Part shown: positions 1-6,437 of the stretch, piece by piece
Numbering within the stretch: position 1 is the first letter of the stretch
Layout of the letters: each line of letters starts with the position of its first letter
The notes under the pieces: model-generated
What the model was told of the DNA's origin: nothing
Seen by the model: only the letters and a program-made list of their open reading frames with translations
The model's database searches: none
Program-made: the position numbers and the translations under genes
DNA from: Nitrospirota bacterium
Lineage (GTDB): Bacteria > Nitrospirota > Thermodesulfovibrionia > Thermodesulfovibrionales > Dissulfurispiraceae
Direction of reading: 5' to 3'
DNA: 9,552 bases
NCBI GenBank assembly: GCA_013349595.1
Contig: DUZI01000049.1
Coordinates: forward strand, 1 to 9,552

Positions 1-14
1 AGCGCTATTTTAAG

Positions 15-138
15 GTTTATAATGCAATGCCTTTTGCTAAAGTTTCTCAAGACTTCTTTTATAAGATGTCGTATAAAATTTTCACCAACCCTTCCTACTT
101 GATTTTATTAAGTTCTCAGTTCTATCGCTGATATTGGG
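15..138 (+). repeat. Dispersed repeat, family A copy A1 (right half of a MITE-like element)
   Basis: This stretch matches the reverse complement of 8750-8872 almost throughout. By eye there are only a handful of mismatches, one 1-base indel and one gap of about 7 bases. The shared segments include TTTTGCTAAAGTTTCTCAAG, the small hairpin TTTTATA-8 nt-TATAAAA (57-63/72-78), and the end AAGTTCTCAGTTCTATCGCT followed by TTGGG at 134-138. The left part of the element is either outside the window or diverged, because bases 1-14 do not match the other copy. A short open frame runs through it but carries no start or recognisable domain, so it is treated as non-coding. Confidence 0.85.
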
Positions 139-144
139 AAGACT

Positions 145-181
145 TTGACTTATTTCACTTAACGATTGCCTATGATATAAT
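145..181 (+). promoter_or_regulatory. Putative kdsA promoter
   Basis: A perfect TATAAT lies at 176-181, overlapping an alternative TATGAT at 171-176. Possible -35 elements are TTTCAC (153-158, 17-bp spacer to TATAAT) and TTGACT (145-150, 20-bp spacer to TATGAT). Neither pairing is ideal. The promoter begins only a few bases after the end of repeat A1. With TATAAT as the -10 box, transcription would start at or next to the kdsA start codon, implying a leaderless or nearly leaderless mRNA. Confidence 0.45.
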
Positions 182-186
182 AGCCA

Positions 187-1011
187 ATGATGATAACCTT
201 TAGGGACTTTCAAATTGGCGGTGATAAACTAACCATTATTGCAGGTCCCTGTGTGATTGAAGACAGGGACATCACTTTTTATACTGCTAAGAAGATCAGG
301 GATATTTGCAGTAGTTTACAAATAAATTTTATCTTCAAATCCTCCTATGACAAGGCGAATAGATCTTCAATACATTCTTATAGGGGGCCAGGGATTAAAA
401 AAGGACTTGAAATATTATCTGATATAGGGGCTTCACTTAACCTTCCTATACTTACAGATGTCCATACGGTTGATGAGATTTTGATGGCATCAGAGATAGT
501 TGATGTGCTTCAAATACCTGCATTTCTTTGCAGACAGACAGACCTGATTGTTAAGGCTTCTGAGACAGGTAAGTTGGTTAATATCAAAAAGGGACAATTT
601 CTTGCCCCTTGGGATGTGAAAAATATTATTGATAAATTTATATCTACAGGTAACCATAATTTGATAATTACAGAGAGAGGCACTTTCTTTGGTTATAATA
701 ATCTTGTTGTTGATTTCAGGTCATTTCCTATAATTAGTTCCTTTGGTTATCCAGTAATCTTTGATGTGACCCATAGTTTGCAGCTCCCCGGTGGACAAGG
801 CACTTGCTCTGGTGGACAGAGGGAGTTTGCTGAACCACTTGCAAGGTCTGCAGTTGCTTGTGGTGTTGATGGTCTATTTATGGAAGTCCATCCCAATCCT
901 GATAAGGCACTATGTGATGGGCCTAACATGATAGACCTTGACAATTTAGAGGGGATGCTGAAGGTGCTTAAGGATTTATACATTTTTTTAAAAGGAATAA
1001 GACATAGGTAA
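187..1011 (+). CDS. kdsA: 3-deoxy-8-phosphooctulonate (Kdo-8-P) synthase, metal-dependent type
   Basis: This cytoplasmic enzyme condenses phosphoenolpyruvate with D-arabinose 5-phosphate to Kdo 8-phosphate, the committed step toward the LPS inner core. The 274-residue length is normal for the family. Family motifs seen in order are AGPCVIED (19-26), FKSSYDKANRSS (50-61), LTDVH (89-93), IPAFLCRQTDL (110-120), KKGQFLAPWD (134-143), ERGTFFGYNNLVVDFRS (163-179), FDVTHSLQLPGG (192-203) and FMEVHP (231-236). Cys22, His196, Glu233 and Asp244 occupy the four metal-ligand positions known from the Aquifex enzyme. This predicts the metal-dependent class rather than the Asn-containing, metal-independent E. 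coli class. The ATG at 187 gives the expected N-terminus, and a second ATG follows at once. No Shine-Dalgarno is visible upstream. The partner isomerase kdsD follows after a 462-bp gap filled by a gene remnant and element B. Confidence 0.96.
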   Translation: MMITFRDFQIGGDKLTIIAGPCVIEDRDITFYTAKKIRDICSSLQINFIFKSSYDKANRSSIHSYRGPGIKKGLEILSDIGASLNLPILTDVHTVDEILMASEIVDVLQIPAFLCRQTDLIVKASETGKLVNIKKGQFLAPWDVKNIIDKFISTGNHNLIITERGTFFGYNNLVVDFRSFPIISSFGYPVIFDVTHSLQLPGGQGTCSGGQREFAEPLARSAVACGVDGLFMEVHPNPDKALCDGPNMIDLDNLEGMLKVLKDLYIFLKGIRHR

Positions 1012-1044
1012 ACTGCTGTTAAGCCCTGTAGTGGAAAATGACAT

Positions 1045-1126
1045 ATGAAGAGACTACCCATAGGCATATCAACAATTACTGAAGGGTATGTCTATGTTGA
1101 TAAAACAAGACAAGCCTTAAAACTTC
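1045..1126 (+). pseudogene. N-terminal remnant of an AAA-ATPase-like/PD-(D/E)XK (DUF1703-type) protein
   Basis: Reading from the ATG at 1045 gives MKRLPIGISTITEGYVYVDK and then TRQALKLL. This is the characteristic opening of the AAA-ATPase-like/PDDEXK_9 family ('LPIGI.TF...EGY.YVDKT..I..L'). In that family a nucleotide-binding region of the type RPRRFGKS should follow at once. Here the frame instead enters the inverted-repeat end of element B and stops at 1162-1164. Nothing of the ATPase core remains. The matching C-terminal end lies on the far side of element B at 1365-1436. The intact family is around 500 residues, so well over 1 kb is missing. The assignment rests on remembered family motifs, not a search. 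Confidence 0.7.
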
Positions 1127-1360
1127 TACCGAGATCCAGCGATAAGGATGGGGCTCTGAAGTAAATAGCGATGTTTTGGCAACAGTTCTTTGCGACTGTA
1201 GCGTTAAACAACCGCAAGTGTTTGAGCCCGAAGAATCGGGGTCCCCAAAAAGTCACAAGACTTTTTGAGGTGGTAGTTGAGTTTTGCGGCCCTAGCGAAA
1301 GGAGCATTAGAACTGTCAAAACGAACAAAAGAGACTTATCCTTATTGCTGGATATCGGTA
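1127..1360. mobile_element. Element B: 234-bp near-palindromic MITE-like element
   Basis: The ends form 23-bp terminal inverted repeats with 21 of 23 matches: 1127-1149 (contains CCGAGATCCAGCGATAAGGA) and 1338-1360. The arms keep pairing inward. ACAGTTCT (1182-1189) pairs with AGAACTGT (1309-1316), flanked by GTTTTG (1173-1178) with CAAAAC (1317-1322). CCGCAA (1212-1217) pairs with TTGCGG (1284-1289). At the centre are two hairpins, CCCGA/TCGGG (1227-1231/1236-1240, AGAA loop) and CAAAAAGTC/GACTTTTTG (1246-1254/1259-1267, ACAA loop). Both ends finish in TA, which could be a TA target duplication as made by IS630/Tc1-type transposases; that is inference. There is no credible reading frame: the open frames on both strands inside it have no recognisable motifs. 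A structured RNA is an alternative reading. Confidence 0.72.
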
Positions 1361-1364
1361 CTAG

Positions 1365-1436
1365 GAGAGATTTTTATATAAAGAAAAGCCAATTTGCCTT
1401 ATAGGCATAGAATTTAGTTTTTTAGAGAAATGTTAA
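1365..1436 (+). pseudogene. C-terminal remnant of the same DUF1703/PDDEXK_9-type protein
   Basis: From 1365 the plus strand reads ERFLYKEKPICLIGIEFSFL and then EKC before TAA at 1434-1436. The segment 'GK.IYLIGIEFS' is the typical C-terminal strand of the PDDEXK_9 nuclease domain in DUF1703 proteins, where the polypeptide normally ends shortly afterwards. The frame is blocked upstream by TAG at 1362-1364 and differs from the frame of the N-terminal remnant, so the two pieces cannot form one protein. With the head remnant at 1045-1126, it brackets element B. Everything between head and tail of the original gene has been lost. Confidence 0.6.
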
Positions 1437-1473
1437 AAGGGTAAGTTGGGAAAGGTTAGGTGATTATAACTGA

Positions 1474-2442
1474 ATGAACCATATTATTGACACAGCAAAA
1501 AGGGTCTTAAAGATCGAGTCTGAAGCAGTTGCCAATCTTATTGATAGAATTGACGACAACTTTGTCAAGGCTGTTGAAGCCATATTAAATTGTAAAGGCA
1601 GGGTTGTAGTGACAGGGATGGGGAAGTCTGGTCTTGTTGGCAAAAAGATCTCGGCCACCCTTGCATCAACGGGCACACCTGCCCTTTTTCTCCATCCTGC
1701 AGAGGCAAGCCATGGAGACCTTGGGATGGTAGCTTCAAAAGATATTATCATTGCAATCTCTAATAGTGGAGAGACCAGAGAGTTAGTTCAACTTATACCC
1801 TATCTTAAGAGATTTAATGTCTTACTTATTGCAATGACTGGTTTTGCTGAATCAACCCTTGCAAGACAATCAGATATTCACATAGACATCTCCGTTAAGG
1901 AGGAGGCTTGTCATATATCTATAATACCTACATCCTCAACTACCGCTGCTATGGCAATGGGAGATGCCATTGCAGTTGCCTTAATTACAATGAGGGGTTT
2001 TAAAGAGACAGACTTTGCCTTCTTCCATCCAGGTGGTTCTATTGGCAAAAAGCTTATTATCAAGGTATCTGATCTTATGCACACAGGAGATGAAATTCCA
2101 ATTGTTGATCCAAATGCCACATTATCAAGGGCAGTCCTTGAGATTTCTTCAAAGAGGCTTGGTATGGTAGTGATAACCGATGATTCATGGAAGATACTTG
2201 GTATAATTACAGATGGAGATGTAAGAAGAGGTATTGAAAAATGGGGAAAGGACTTTTTTGAAATGAGGGCAGGAGAAGTAATGACAAAAAATCCTAAAAT
2301 GATTAGTGAAGATGAACTTGCTGTAAAGGCATTAAAAATAATGGAAGACCATTCAATAACAACCCTTGTGATACCTGATGACAGGGGTTCTATAAAAGGC
2401 ATCATTCATATCCATGACATTTTAAGACAGGGAATTGCATAA
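1474..2442 (+). CDS. kdsD: D-arabinose 5-phosphate isomerase (KdsD/KpsF family)
   Basis: This enzyme interconverts ribulose 5-phosphate and arabinose 5-phosphate, supplying the substrate of KdsA. The 322 residues form an N-terminal SIS domain (about 38-175) and two CBS domains (about 203-262 and 269-322). Motifs are TGMGKSGLVGKKISATLAST (47-66), HPAEASHGDLGMV (74-86), ISNSGETRE (95-103), HPGGSIGKKL (185-194) and MHTGDEIP (202-209). Lys51, Glu103, Glu144 and His185 match E. coli KdsD Lys59, Glu111, Glu152 and His193 at a constant offset of 8, so the active site looks complete. One oddity is CHISIIPTSS (146-155), where the family normally has CPLGLAPTSS. AGGTGA at 1458-1463 lies 10 bases before the ATG and supports this start. 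It heads the four-gene operon, and the next gene starts on the base after its stop. Confidence 0.95.
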   Translation: MNHIIDTAKRVLKIESEAVANLIDRIDDNFVKAVEAILNCKGRVVVTGMGKSGLVGKKISATLASTGTPALFLHPAEASHGDLGMVASKDIIIAISNSGETRELVQLIPYLKRFNVLLIAMTGFAESTLARQSDIHIDISVKEEACHISIIPTSSTTAAMAMGDAIAVALITMRGFKETDFAFFHPGGSIGKKLIIKVSDLMHTGDEIPIVDPNATLSRAVLEISSKRLGMVVITDDSWKILGIITDGDVRRGIEKWGKDFFEMRAGEVMTKNPKMISEDELAVKALKIMEDHSITTLVIPDDRGSIKGIIHIHDILRQGIA

Positions 2443-2997
2443 TTGTTATTCAAGGTCTTTCTCTACATCTTTACCTTTATCCTTTTAATTTCACCTGTTA
2501 ATGCCTCTGATGTAGCAGATTTAGCGCCTGTATCAGTCAAGATAAATGAGGGCAGTATAATAGTAAATGCCTCTTTAAAATTATCACAGAATTATATAGA
2601 AGAGCTTAATCAAGGCATATCAAAAGAGATTACCTTTTATATAGACTTGTTTAGGGTATGGACTTTTTGGCCTAATGAATTTATAAAAGGTGTAAAAATT
2701 ATAAGAACTATGAAAACAAATCCTATAAAACGAGAATATATTTCTACATCTCAAATTGGAAATGTCATTACAGAGAAAAGATTTAAGGACCTAAACTCAA
2801 TGATAGATTGGGCTACAAGTATTTCTGATTTGTCATTGACAAATACAAAAGAGCACGAGCAAGGGACATATTTTGTGAAGGTTTCTGTAGAGTCAAGGTT
2901 TCAAAAAATACCGCCAATTGTAGGTTTATTGTTATTTTTTATACCTGATTCAGATATAAAGGTTAGTAAGAACTCTGACAAGTTCTTAATAAAATGA
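2443..2997 (+). CDS. DUF4390-type exported protein
   Basis: This 184-residue protein has a clear Sec signal peptide: a short positively charged start, a hydrophobic stretch at about 5-17, and a likely cleavage after PVNA (18-21). The remainder follows the DUF4390 pattern: a strand-rich start (VKINEGSIIVNASLKLS, 32-48), EITFYIDLFRVWTFW (62-76), REYISTS (97-103), a central 'F.DLN.MI.WA' segment (114-124), and a C-terminal stretch with IPPIVGLLLFFIP (156-168). The function of the family is unknown. It is often found next to ntrY-type kinases, as here, so a periplasmic accessory role to that kinase is a reasonable guess. The start is TTG immediately after the kdsD stop; AGGGA at 2429-2433 gives a 9-base spacer. 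It overlaps the kinase gene by ATGA. LptC was considered, because lptC often follows kds genes, but the sequence does not fit it. Confidence 0.75.
   Translation: MLFKVFLYIFTFILLISPVNASDVADLAPVSVKINEGSIIVNASLKLSQNYIEELNQGISKEITFYIDLFRVWTFWPNEFIKGVKIIRTMKTNPIKREYISTSQIGNVITEKRFKDLNSMIDWATSISDLSLTNTKEHEQGTYFVKVSVESRFQKIPPIVGLLLFFIPDSDIKVSKNSDKFLIK
2967..2988 (+). other. 8-bp hairpin just upstream of the kinase start codon
   Basis: TAAGAACT (2967-2974) and AGTTCTTA (2981-2988) are a perfect 8-bp inverted repeat with a 6-base loop (CTGACA). It lies in the last codons of the DUF4390 gene and ends 5 bases before the ATG at 2994. It occupies the place where a Shine-Dalgarno would be expected. It could modulate translational coupling, or it could be a chance palindrome in AT-rich coding DNA. 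Confidence 0.4.
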
Positions 2998-5015
2998 CTA
3001 AGAAGGTATTTACAAAACCTCTCATATTTTTTGTCCTTTCATTGATTTTTATATTGGTAATCACCTTCTTTGAGATTAAGCACCTTCAAAAGATATCTGT
3101 TGATTTTTCTACAAAAGTGCTACTTGTAGGAATTTTAACTTTTAATGCTGTTGCAATAACAACGCTTGTTTTTTTTACTATAAGAAATCTTTACAAGCTT
3201 TATTATGAGAAAAGGGAGAACATACCAGGGCATAGATTTAAGACCAAACTCACAATCATATTTATTATCTTTGCCCTCATACCATCAATACTACTTTTCG
3301 TTATTGCAAGTGGTCTTTCTACAAACTTTATAAACAAAATTTTCTCTCCTCAAATTGGTGAACATTTAAATTTATCAATGGATATTGCCCAAGAGGTTTA
3401 TGACCAGATGAGAAATCATGCACTATTGATTGCTGAAGAGTCAGCCAAGGGAAAAATTATTGGAAAACTACCAAATATTAACATCTATTCTGTTAATAGT
3501 CATGATGATTCATCAGATTTAATAAAAGATGCCTTTAATGGCAAAAAGGGGACAGAGATTATTTCTATCGATGATGGCGATTTAATAAGGGCAGCTGTGC
3601 CTTCATCAAAGGGGGTTATAGTTGCAGAGATTAAGGTGCCTCATTCGTTCGCTTTTAAAGTCGAAAGGTTAAGAGAATTTAACGAAGAGTATTTAAAGAT
3701 ACTCTCTTATAGAGAACCATTGAGGATTAATTACATTATTATTTTAGGCTTTGTTACCCTAATGATTGTCTTTACAGGTTTATGGTTTTCCTTAAAGATT
3801 TCATCAAGCATTACTACGCCTATAAAGGAACTTGCCCTTGCAACCGAGTCTCTTAAGGCTGGAGACTTTAATGTTCAAGTCAAGTCTCGTAGTAACGACG
3901 AGATTGGTATGCTCACAGAATCCTTTAACTCTATGATTATAGAACTGAATGAGAGCAGAAAATCCCTTCACAATGCCTATTTAGAATCAGACAGAGGAAG
4001 ACTTTACCTTGAGAGCATTATGAGTAAGATTCGTTCAGGCGTTATATGCCTTAATAATGAAGGGATTATACAAACTATAAACCAATCTGCAAAGGAAATA
4101 CTCAAGATTGGGGAAGACTTAAAAGGAAAACACTATAATGAACTCCTTGAGAAGATGAAGTCAGAGGAACTTAGAAGGATTGTAAAGGCAATACAGGGGA
4201 AGAAAAATAGGAACATACAAAGACAGATAAATCTGAATATAGAAGGTGCTTCACTTACTTTGAGCGTATTCATATCCGATATAATGGACTATAATACTAA
4301 CTCATCTATGGGTATTCTTGTGGTCTTTGATGACCTTACGGAATTGATAAGGGCGCAAAAGGCACTTGCATGGCAGGAAGTTGCTAAGAGGATTGCCCAT
4401 GAGATAAAAAATCCACTGACACCTATTAAACTATCTGCAGAGAGACTAATAAAAAAGAAACAAAAAGGTGATAGTGATTTTGAACAAGTATTTGACAATT
4501 CCATTAAGATTATCATTAATGAAGTAGATGCCCTTAAAAGATTGGTAGATGAATTCTCACAATTTGGTAAATTGCCTGAGGTAGTTAAAACGATGAATAA
4601 CATTACAGAGATAATTAATGATATTGTCTTGCTATACAAGGGTTATAAAAACATTTCATTCAATATAAAGGCAGATGAAATACCAGATATAAGCCTTGAT
4701 AGAGAGCAGATAAGACGAGCAATTATAAACATAATTGATAATGCTATCAAGGCAATGAATCAATCAGGTAGTATTGAAATAAATATATTGAACAACAATG
4801 GCAAAATCTTACTCAGCATAGCAGATACAGGTATTGGGATAAAAGATGAGGATCGAGATAGGTTATTTTTGCCATATTTTACTGGTATAAAGGGTGGAAC
4901 AGGACTTGGTCTTGCCATTACTCATAAGATAATAACTGACCATGGCGGAACTATTAAGGTGAATAATAATAGTGAAAAAGGTTCAATATTTATTATTGAA
5001 CTACCCGTAGTATGA
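2994..5015 (+). CDS. NtrY-like membrane sensor histidine kinase
   Basis: This 673-residue inner-membrane kinase has three N-terminal membrane segments (about 9-27, 41-62, 85-107). A presumed periplasmic sensor region (108-245) and a fourth segment (246-267) follow. Then come HAMP (about 266-320), PAS (about 338-455), HisKA with the H-box IAHEIKNPLTPIKLSAERL, and HATPase_c. His469 is the predicted phosphorylation site. Asn583 lies in the N-box (IIDNAIKA), with G1 at DTGIG (611-615) and G2 at GGTGLGL (634-640), so all catalytic boxes are present. HEIKNPLTPIKLSAERL together with LPYFTGIKGGTGLGL is the signature of the NtrY group. The ATG overlaps the DUF4390 stop, and no Shine-Dalgarno is visible, which points to translational coupling. 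Unlike canonical ntrYX operons, no response-regulator gene follows in the window. The signal sensed is unknown. Confidence 0.92.
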   Translation: MTKKVFTKPLIFFVLSLIFILVITFFEIKHLQKISVDFSTKVLLVGILTFNAVAITTLVFFTIRNLYKLYYEKRENIPGHRFKTKLTIIFIIFALIPSILLFVIASGLSTNFINKIFSPQIGEHLNLSMDIAQEVYDQMRNHALLIAEESAKGKIIGKLPNINIYSVNSHDDSSDLIKDAFNGKKGTEIISIDDGDLIRAAVPSSKGVIVAEIKVPHSFAFKVERLREFNEEYLKILSYREPLRINYIIILGFVTLMIVFTGLWFSLKISSSITTPIKELALATESLKAGDFNVQVKSRSNDEIGMLTESFNSMIIELNESRKSLHNAYLESDRGRLYLESIMSKIRSGVICLNNEGIIQTINQSAKEILKIGEDLKGKHYNELLEKMKSEELRRIVKAIQGKKNRNIQRQINLNIEGASLTLSVFISDIMDYNTNSSMGILVVFDDLTELIRAQKALAWQEVAKRIAHEIKNPLTPIKLSAERLIKKKQKGDSDFEQVFDNSIKIIINEVDALKRLVDEFSQFGKLPEVVKTMNNITEIINDIVLLYKGYKNISFNIKADEIPDISLDREQIRRAIINIIDNAIKAMNQSGSIEINILNNNGKILLSIADTGIGIKDEDRDRLFLPYFTGIKGGTGLGLAITHKIITDHGGTIKVNNNSEKGSIFIIELPVV

Positions 5016-6172
5016 TTACTTCAGAAAAAACAATAGGCGACAAAAAGAAACTTTATCTATCCATAGCATTAGGTATTTGGATAACGACAATTTTTGCTGT
5101 TGCCATTATGGTTTATATAGACCCTACAAAGAGGACAGTGACAAATGTTTATTATGGTGCAGTAAGTAATTGGTTTTTGCAAAAGGAAATATATGGAGAT
5201 AAAAATATTTTATTCCATTATCTCCCTCAATTTATTTATTTATATACCCCTTTTTATCTCCTTGATAGACCTTTGGGAGATATACTTTGGAGGGTCATTT
5301 CGCTCTCACTACTTGTAAGTGGTGTATATGTATTTATCAGGGAATTTTATCCAAAAAATAAAGAATATCTTTTTTTAGTAATTACCCTTATCATTATTAC
5401 CCCTACCATTGGTGCACTCAGAAATGGGCAGGCAAATCTTACCTTTTCAGGATTATGTCTCTGGATAATGTATTTTCTCTTAAAAGAGAAATGGTGGGCT
5501 TTATCATTTGCGCTTACCATTTTAATAATACTCAAACAAACAGGTCTTATCATTACAGCACTTATAGTGTCAAGCCATCCTCACCTCTGCTGGAGGATAA
5601 TTTTAACCATATCTTTTGTAATAATCTTTCCATTTTTAATAAACAATGCTGATTATGTGCTTAGTCAATACAAGTCAGCACTAAAAGAGATGTCGTCTTT
5701 GGCTATTAGTAGTGAAAGGAGATTTGCAGACATAAGTGGATTACTAAGACCCTTTGGCATATCGCTTCAAGGTCCTAATTCACTAATATTGAGGGCCTTT
5801 GCTGGGTTTATTACCCTAATTGGATGGCTTTATGCAAGTAAAAGGTTTGATGAACCCTTAAGAGGCATCTTGCTTTTTTCATTAGCCACTGCCTATCTCA
5901 TGCTCTTTCATCCGATGACTGAACAAAATAGTTATGTCATTATTGCACCCTTTATTGCCCTTGTTTCTGTCTACTTTTGGCAAGAAGGTCTGTCAAAAAG
6001 AATAGTTTATGCGCTTATGGTTATTTGCATATCAATAGGTTCAATGCCTGAGATAGTAAGACCAATTGCGCCACATATGGGCCTTTGGTTTAAACCAATG
6101 ATGGTTATATTATTTTATTTATTGACCACTAAACTTGTTATTTCAGATAAATTCAATCAAAAAGCTTTATAA
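5012..6172 (+). CDS. Polytopic membrane glycosyltransferase-like protein (GT-C fold, GT87/DUF2029-like)
   Basis: This 386-residue integral membrane protein has roughly ten or eleven hydrophobic segments (for example about 14-36, 88-108, 118-135, 162-185, 194-210, 258-275, 284-299, 305-322, 330-343, 361-377). The first extracytoplasmic loop contains YIDPTKRTVTNVYYGAV with Asp37, the position where GT-C enzymes carry a catalytic acidic residue. NGQAN (138-142), a short membrane segment and then ILKQTG (173-178) mirror the 'GQ.N...LKP' layout of DUF2029/GT87 polyprenol-phosphate-sugar-dependent transferases. HPMTEQNSY (300-308) is another family-like loop. Such enzymes add sugars to lipids or envelope glycans on the periplasmic face. 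Its donor and acceptor are unknown. The ATG overlaps the kinase stop (ATGA) with no Shine-Dalgarno, so it is probably translated by coupling. The 3' end overlaps zapA on the opposite strand by 20 bp. Confidence 0.72.
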   Translation: MITSEKTIGDKKKLYLSIALGIWITTIFAVAIMVYIDPTKRTVTNVYYGAVSNWFLQKEIYGDKNILFHYLPQFIYLYTPFYLLDRPLGDILWRVISLSLLVSGVYVFIREFYPKNKEYLFLVITLIIITPTIGALRNGQANLTFSGLCLWIMYFLLKEKWWALSFALTILIILKQTGLIITALIVSSHPHLCWRIILTISFVIIFPFLINNADYVLSQYKSALKEMSSLAISSERRFADISGLLRPFGISLQGPNSLILRAFAGFITLIGWLYASKRFDEPLRGILLFSLATAYLMLFHPMTEQNSYVIIAPFIALVSVYFWQEGLSKRIVYALMVICISIGSMPEIVRPIAPHMGLWFKPMMVILFYLLTTKLVISDKFNQKAL

Positions 6173-6428
6173 AACTATCAGTCTTATCTTCAATGATCCT
6201 TAAATCTTTTATTATTGAGTCAAAGTCTCGCCTCGTCTTCTTCATTTCATTTGCAATATTGAGCGAGGCAATTACAACCGCTTTTAATGGGGTGATATTT
6301 GGCATCTTTTCATAGACTTCTTGAATCTTCTGATTGACATATTGAGCCAATTCTTCGATATGCTCTGGTGGATAATCACCCTTTACTTTGTATCTATGTC
6401 CTAAAATGGTAATCTCAGCCCTACCCAT
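6153..6428 (-). CDS. zapA: Cell division protein ZapA
   Basis: ZapA is a small cytoplasmic protein that binds and bundles FtsZ protofilaments at the Z-ring. The 91 residues show the family layout: an N-terminal beta-rich head with EITILGHRYKVKGDYPPEHIEELAQYVNQKI (5-35), then a long helix suited to dimer/tetramer coiled-coil formation (AVVIASLNIANEMKK, about 50-64, to the C-terminus). The ATG lies 9 bases after the stop of the upstream zapB-like gene (tandem TAG TAA between them). No convincing Shine-Dalgarno is present, so it is likely translated from the same mRNA by re-initiation. The last 20 bp run into the 3' end of the oppositely oriented glycosyltransferase gene, leaving no room for a conventional terminator between them. 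Confidence 0.9.
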   Translation of the reverse strand: MGRAEITILGHRYKVKGDYPPEHIEELAQYVNQKIQEVYEKMPNITPLKAVVIASLNIANEMKKTRRDFDSIIKDLRIIEDKTDSFIKLFD

Positions 6429-6437
6429 AAGGGTTTA

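Noticed and set aside
747..1067. 106-residue minus-strand open frame across the kdsA 3' end
   Set aside because: It is antisense to the conserved part of kdsA and shows no motif of its own.
1246..1267. Intrinsic terminator for kdsA
   Set aside because: The stem CAAAAAGTC/GACTTTTTG is AT-rich and is followed by AGGTGG rather than a T run. It fits better as the core of element B.
1092..1404. Open frames on both strands inside element B
   Set aside because: They follow from the low stop density of the palindrome. They have no ribosome sites or motifs and cross the inverted-repeat ends.
2443..2997. LptC, expected near kdsD by synteny
   Set aside because: It has a cleavable signal peptide rather than an N-terminal anchor, and the body follows the DUF4390 pattern.
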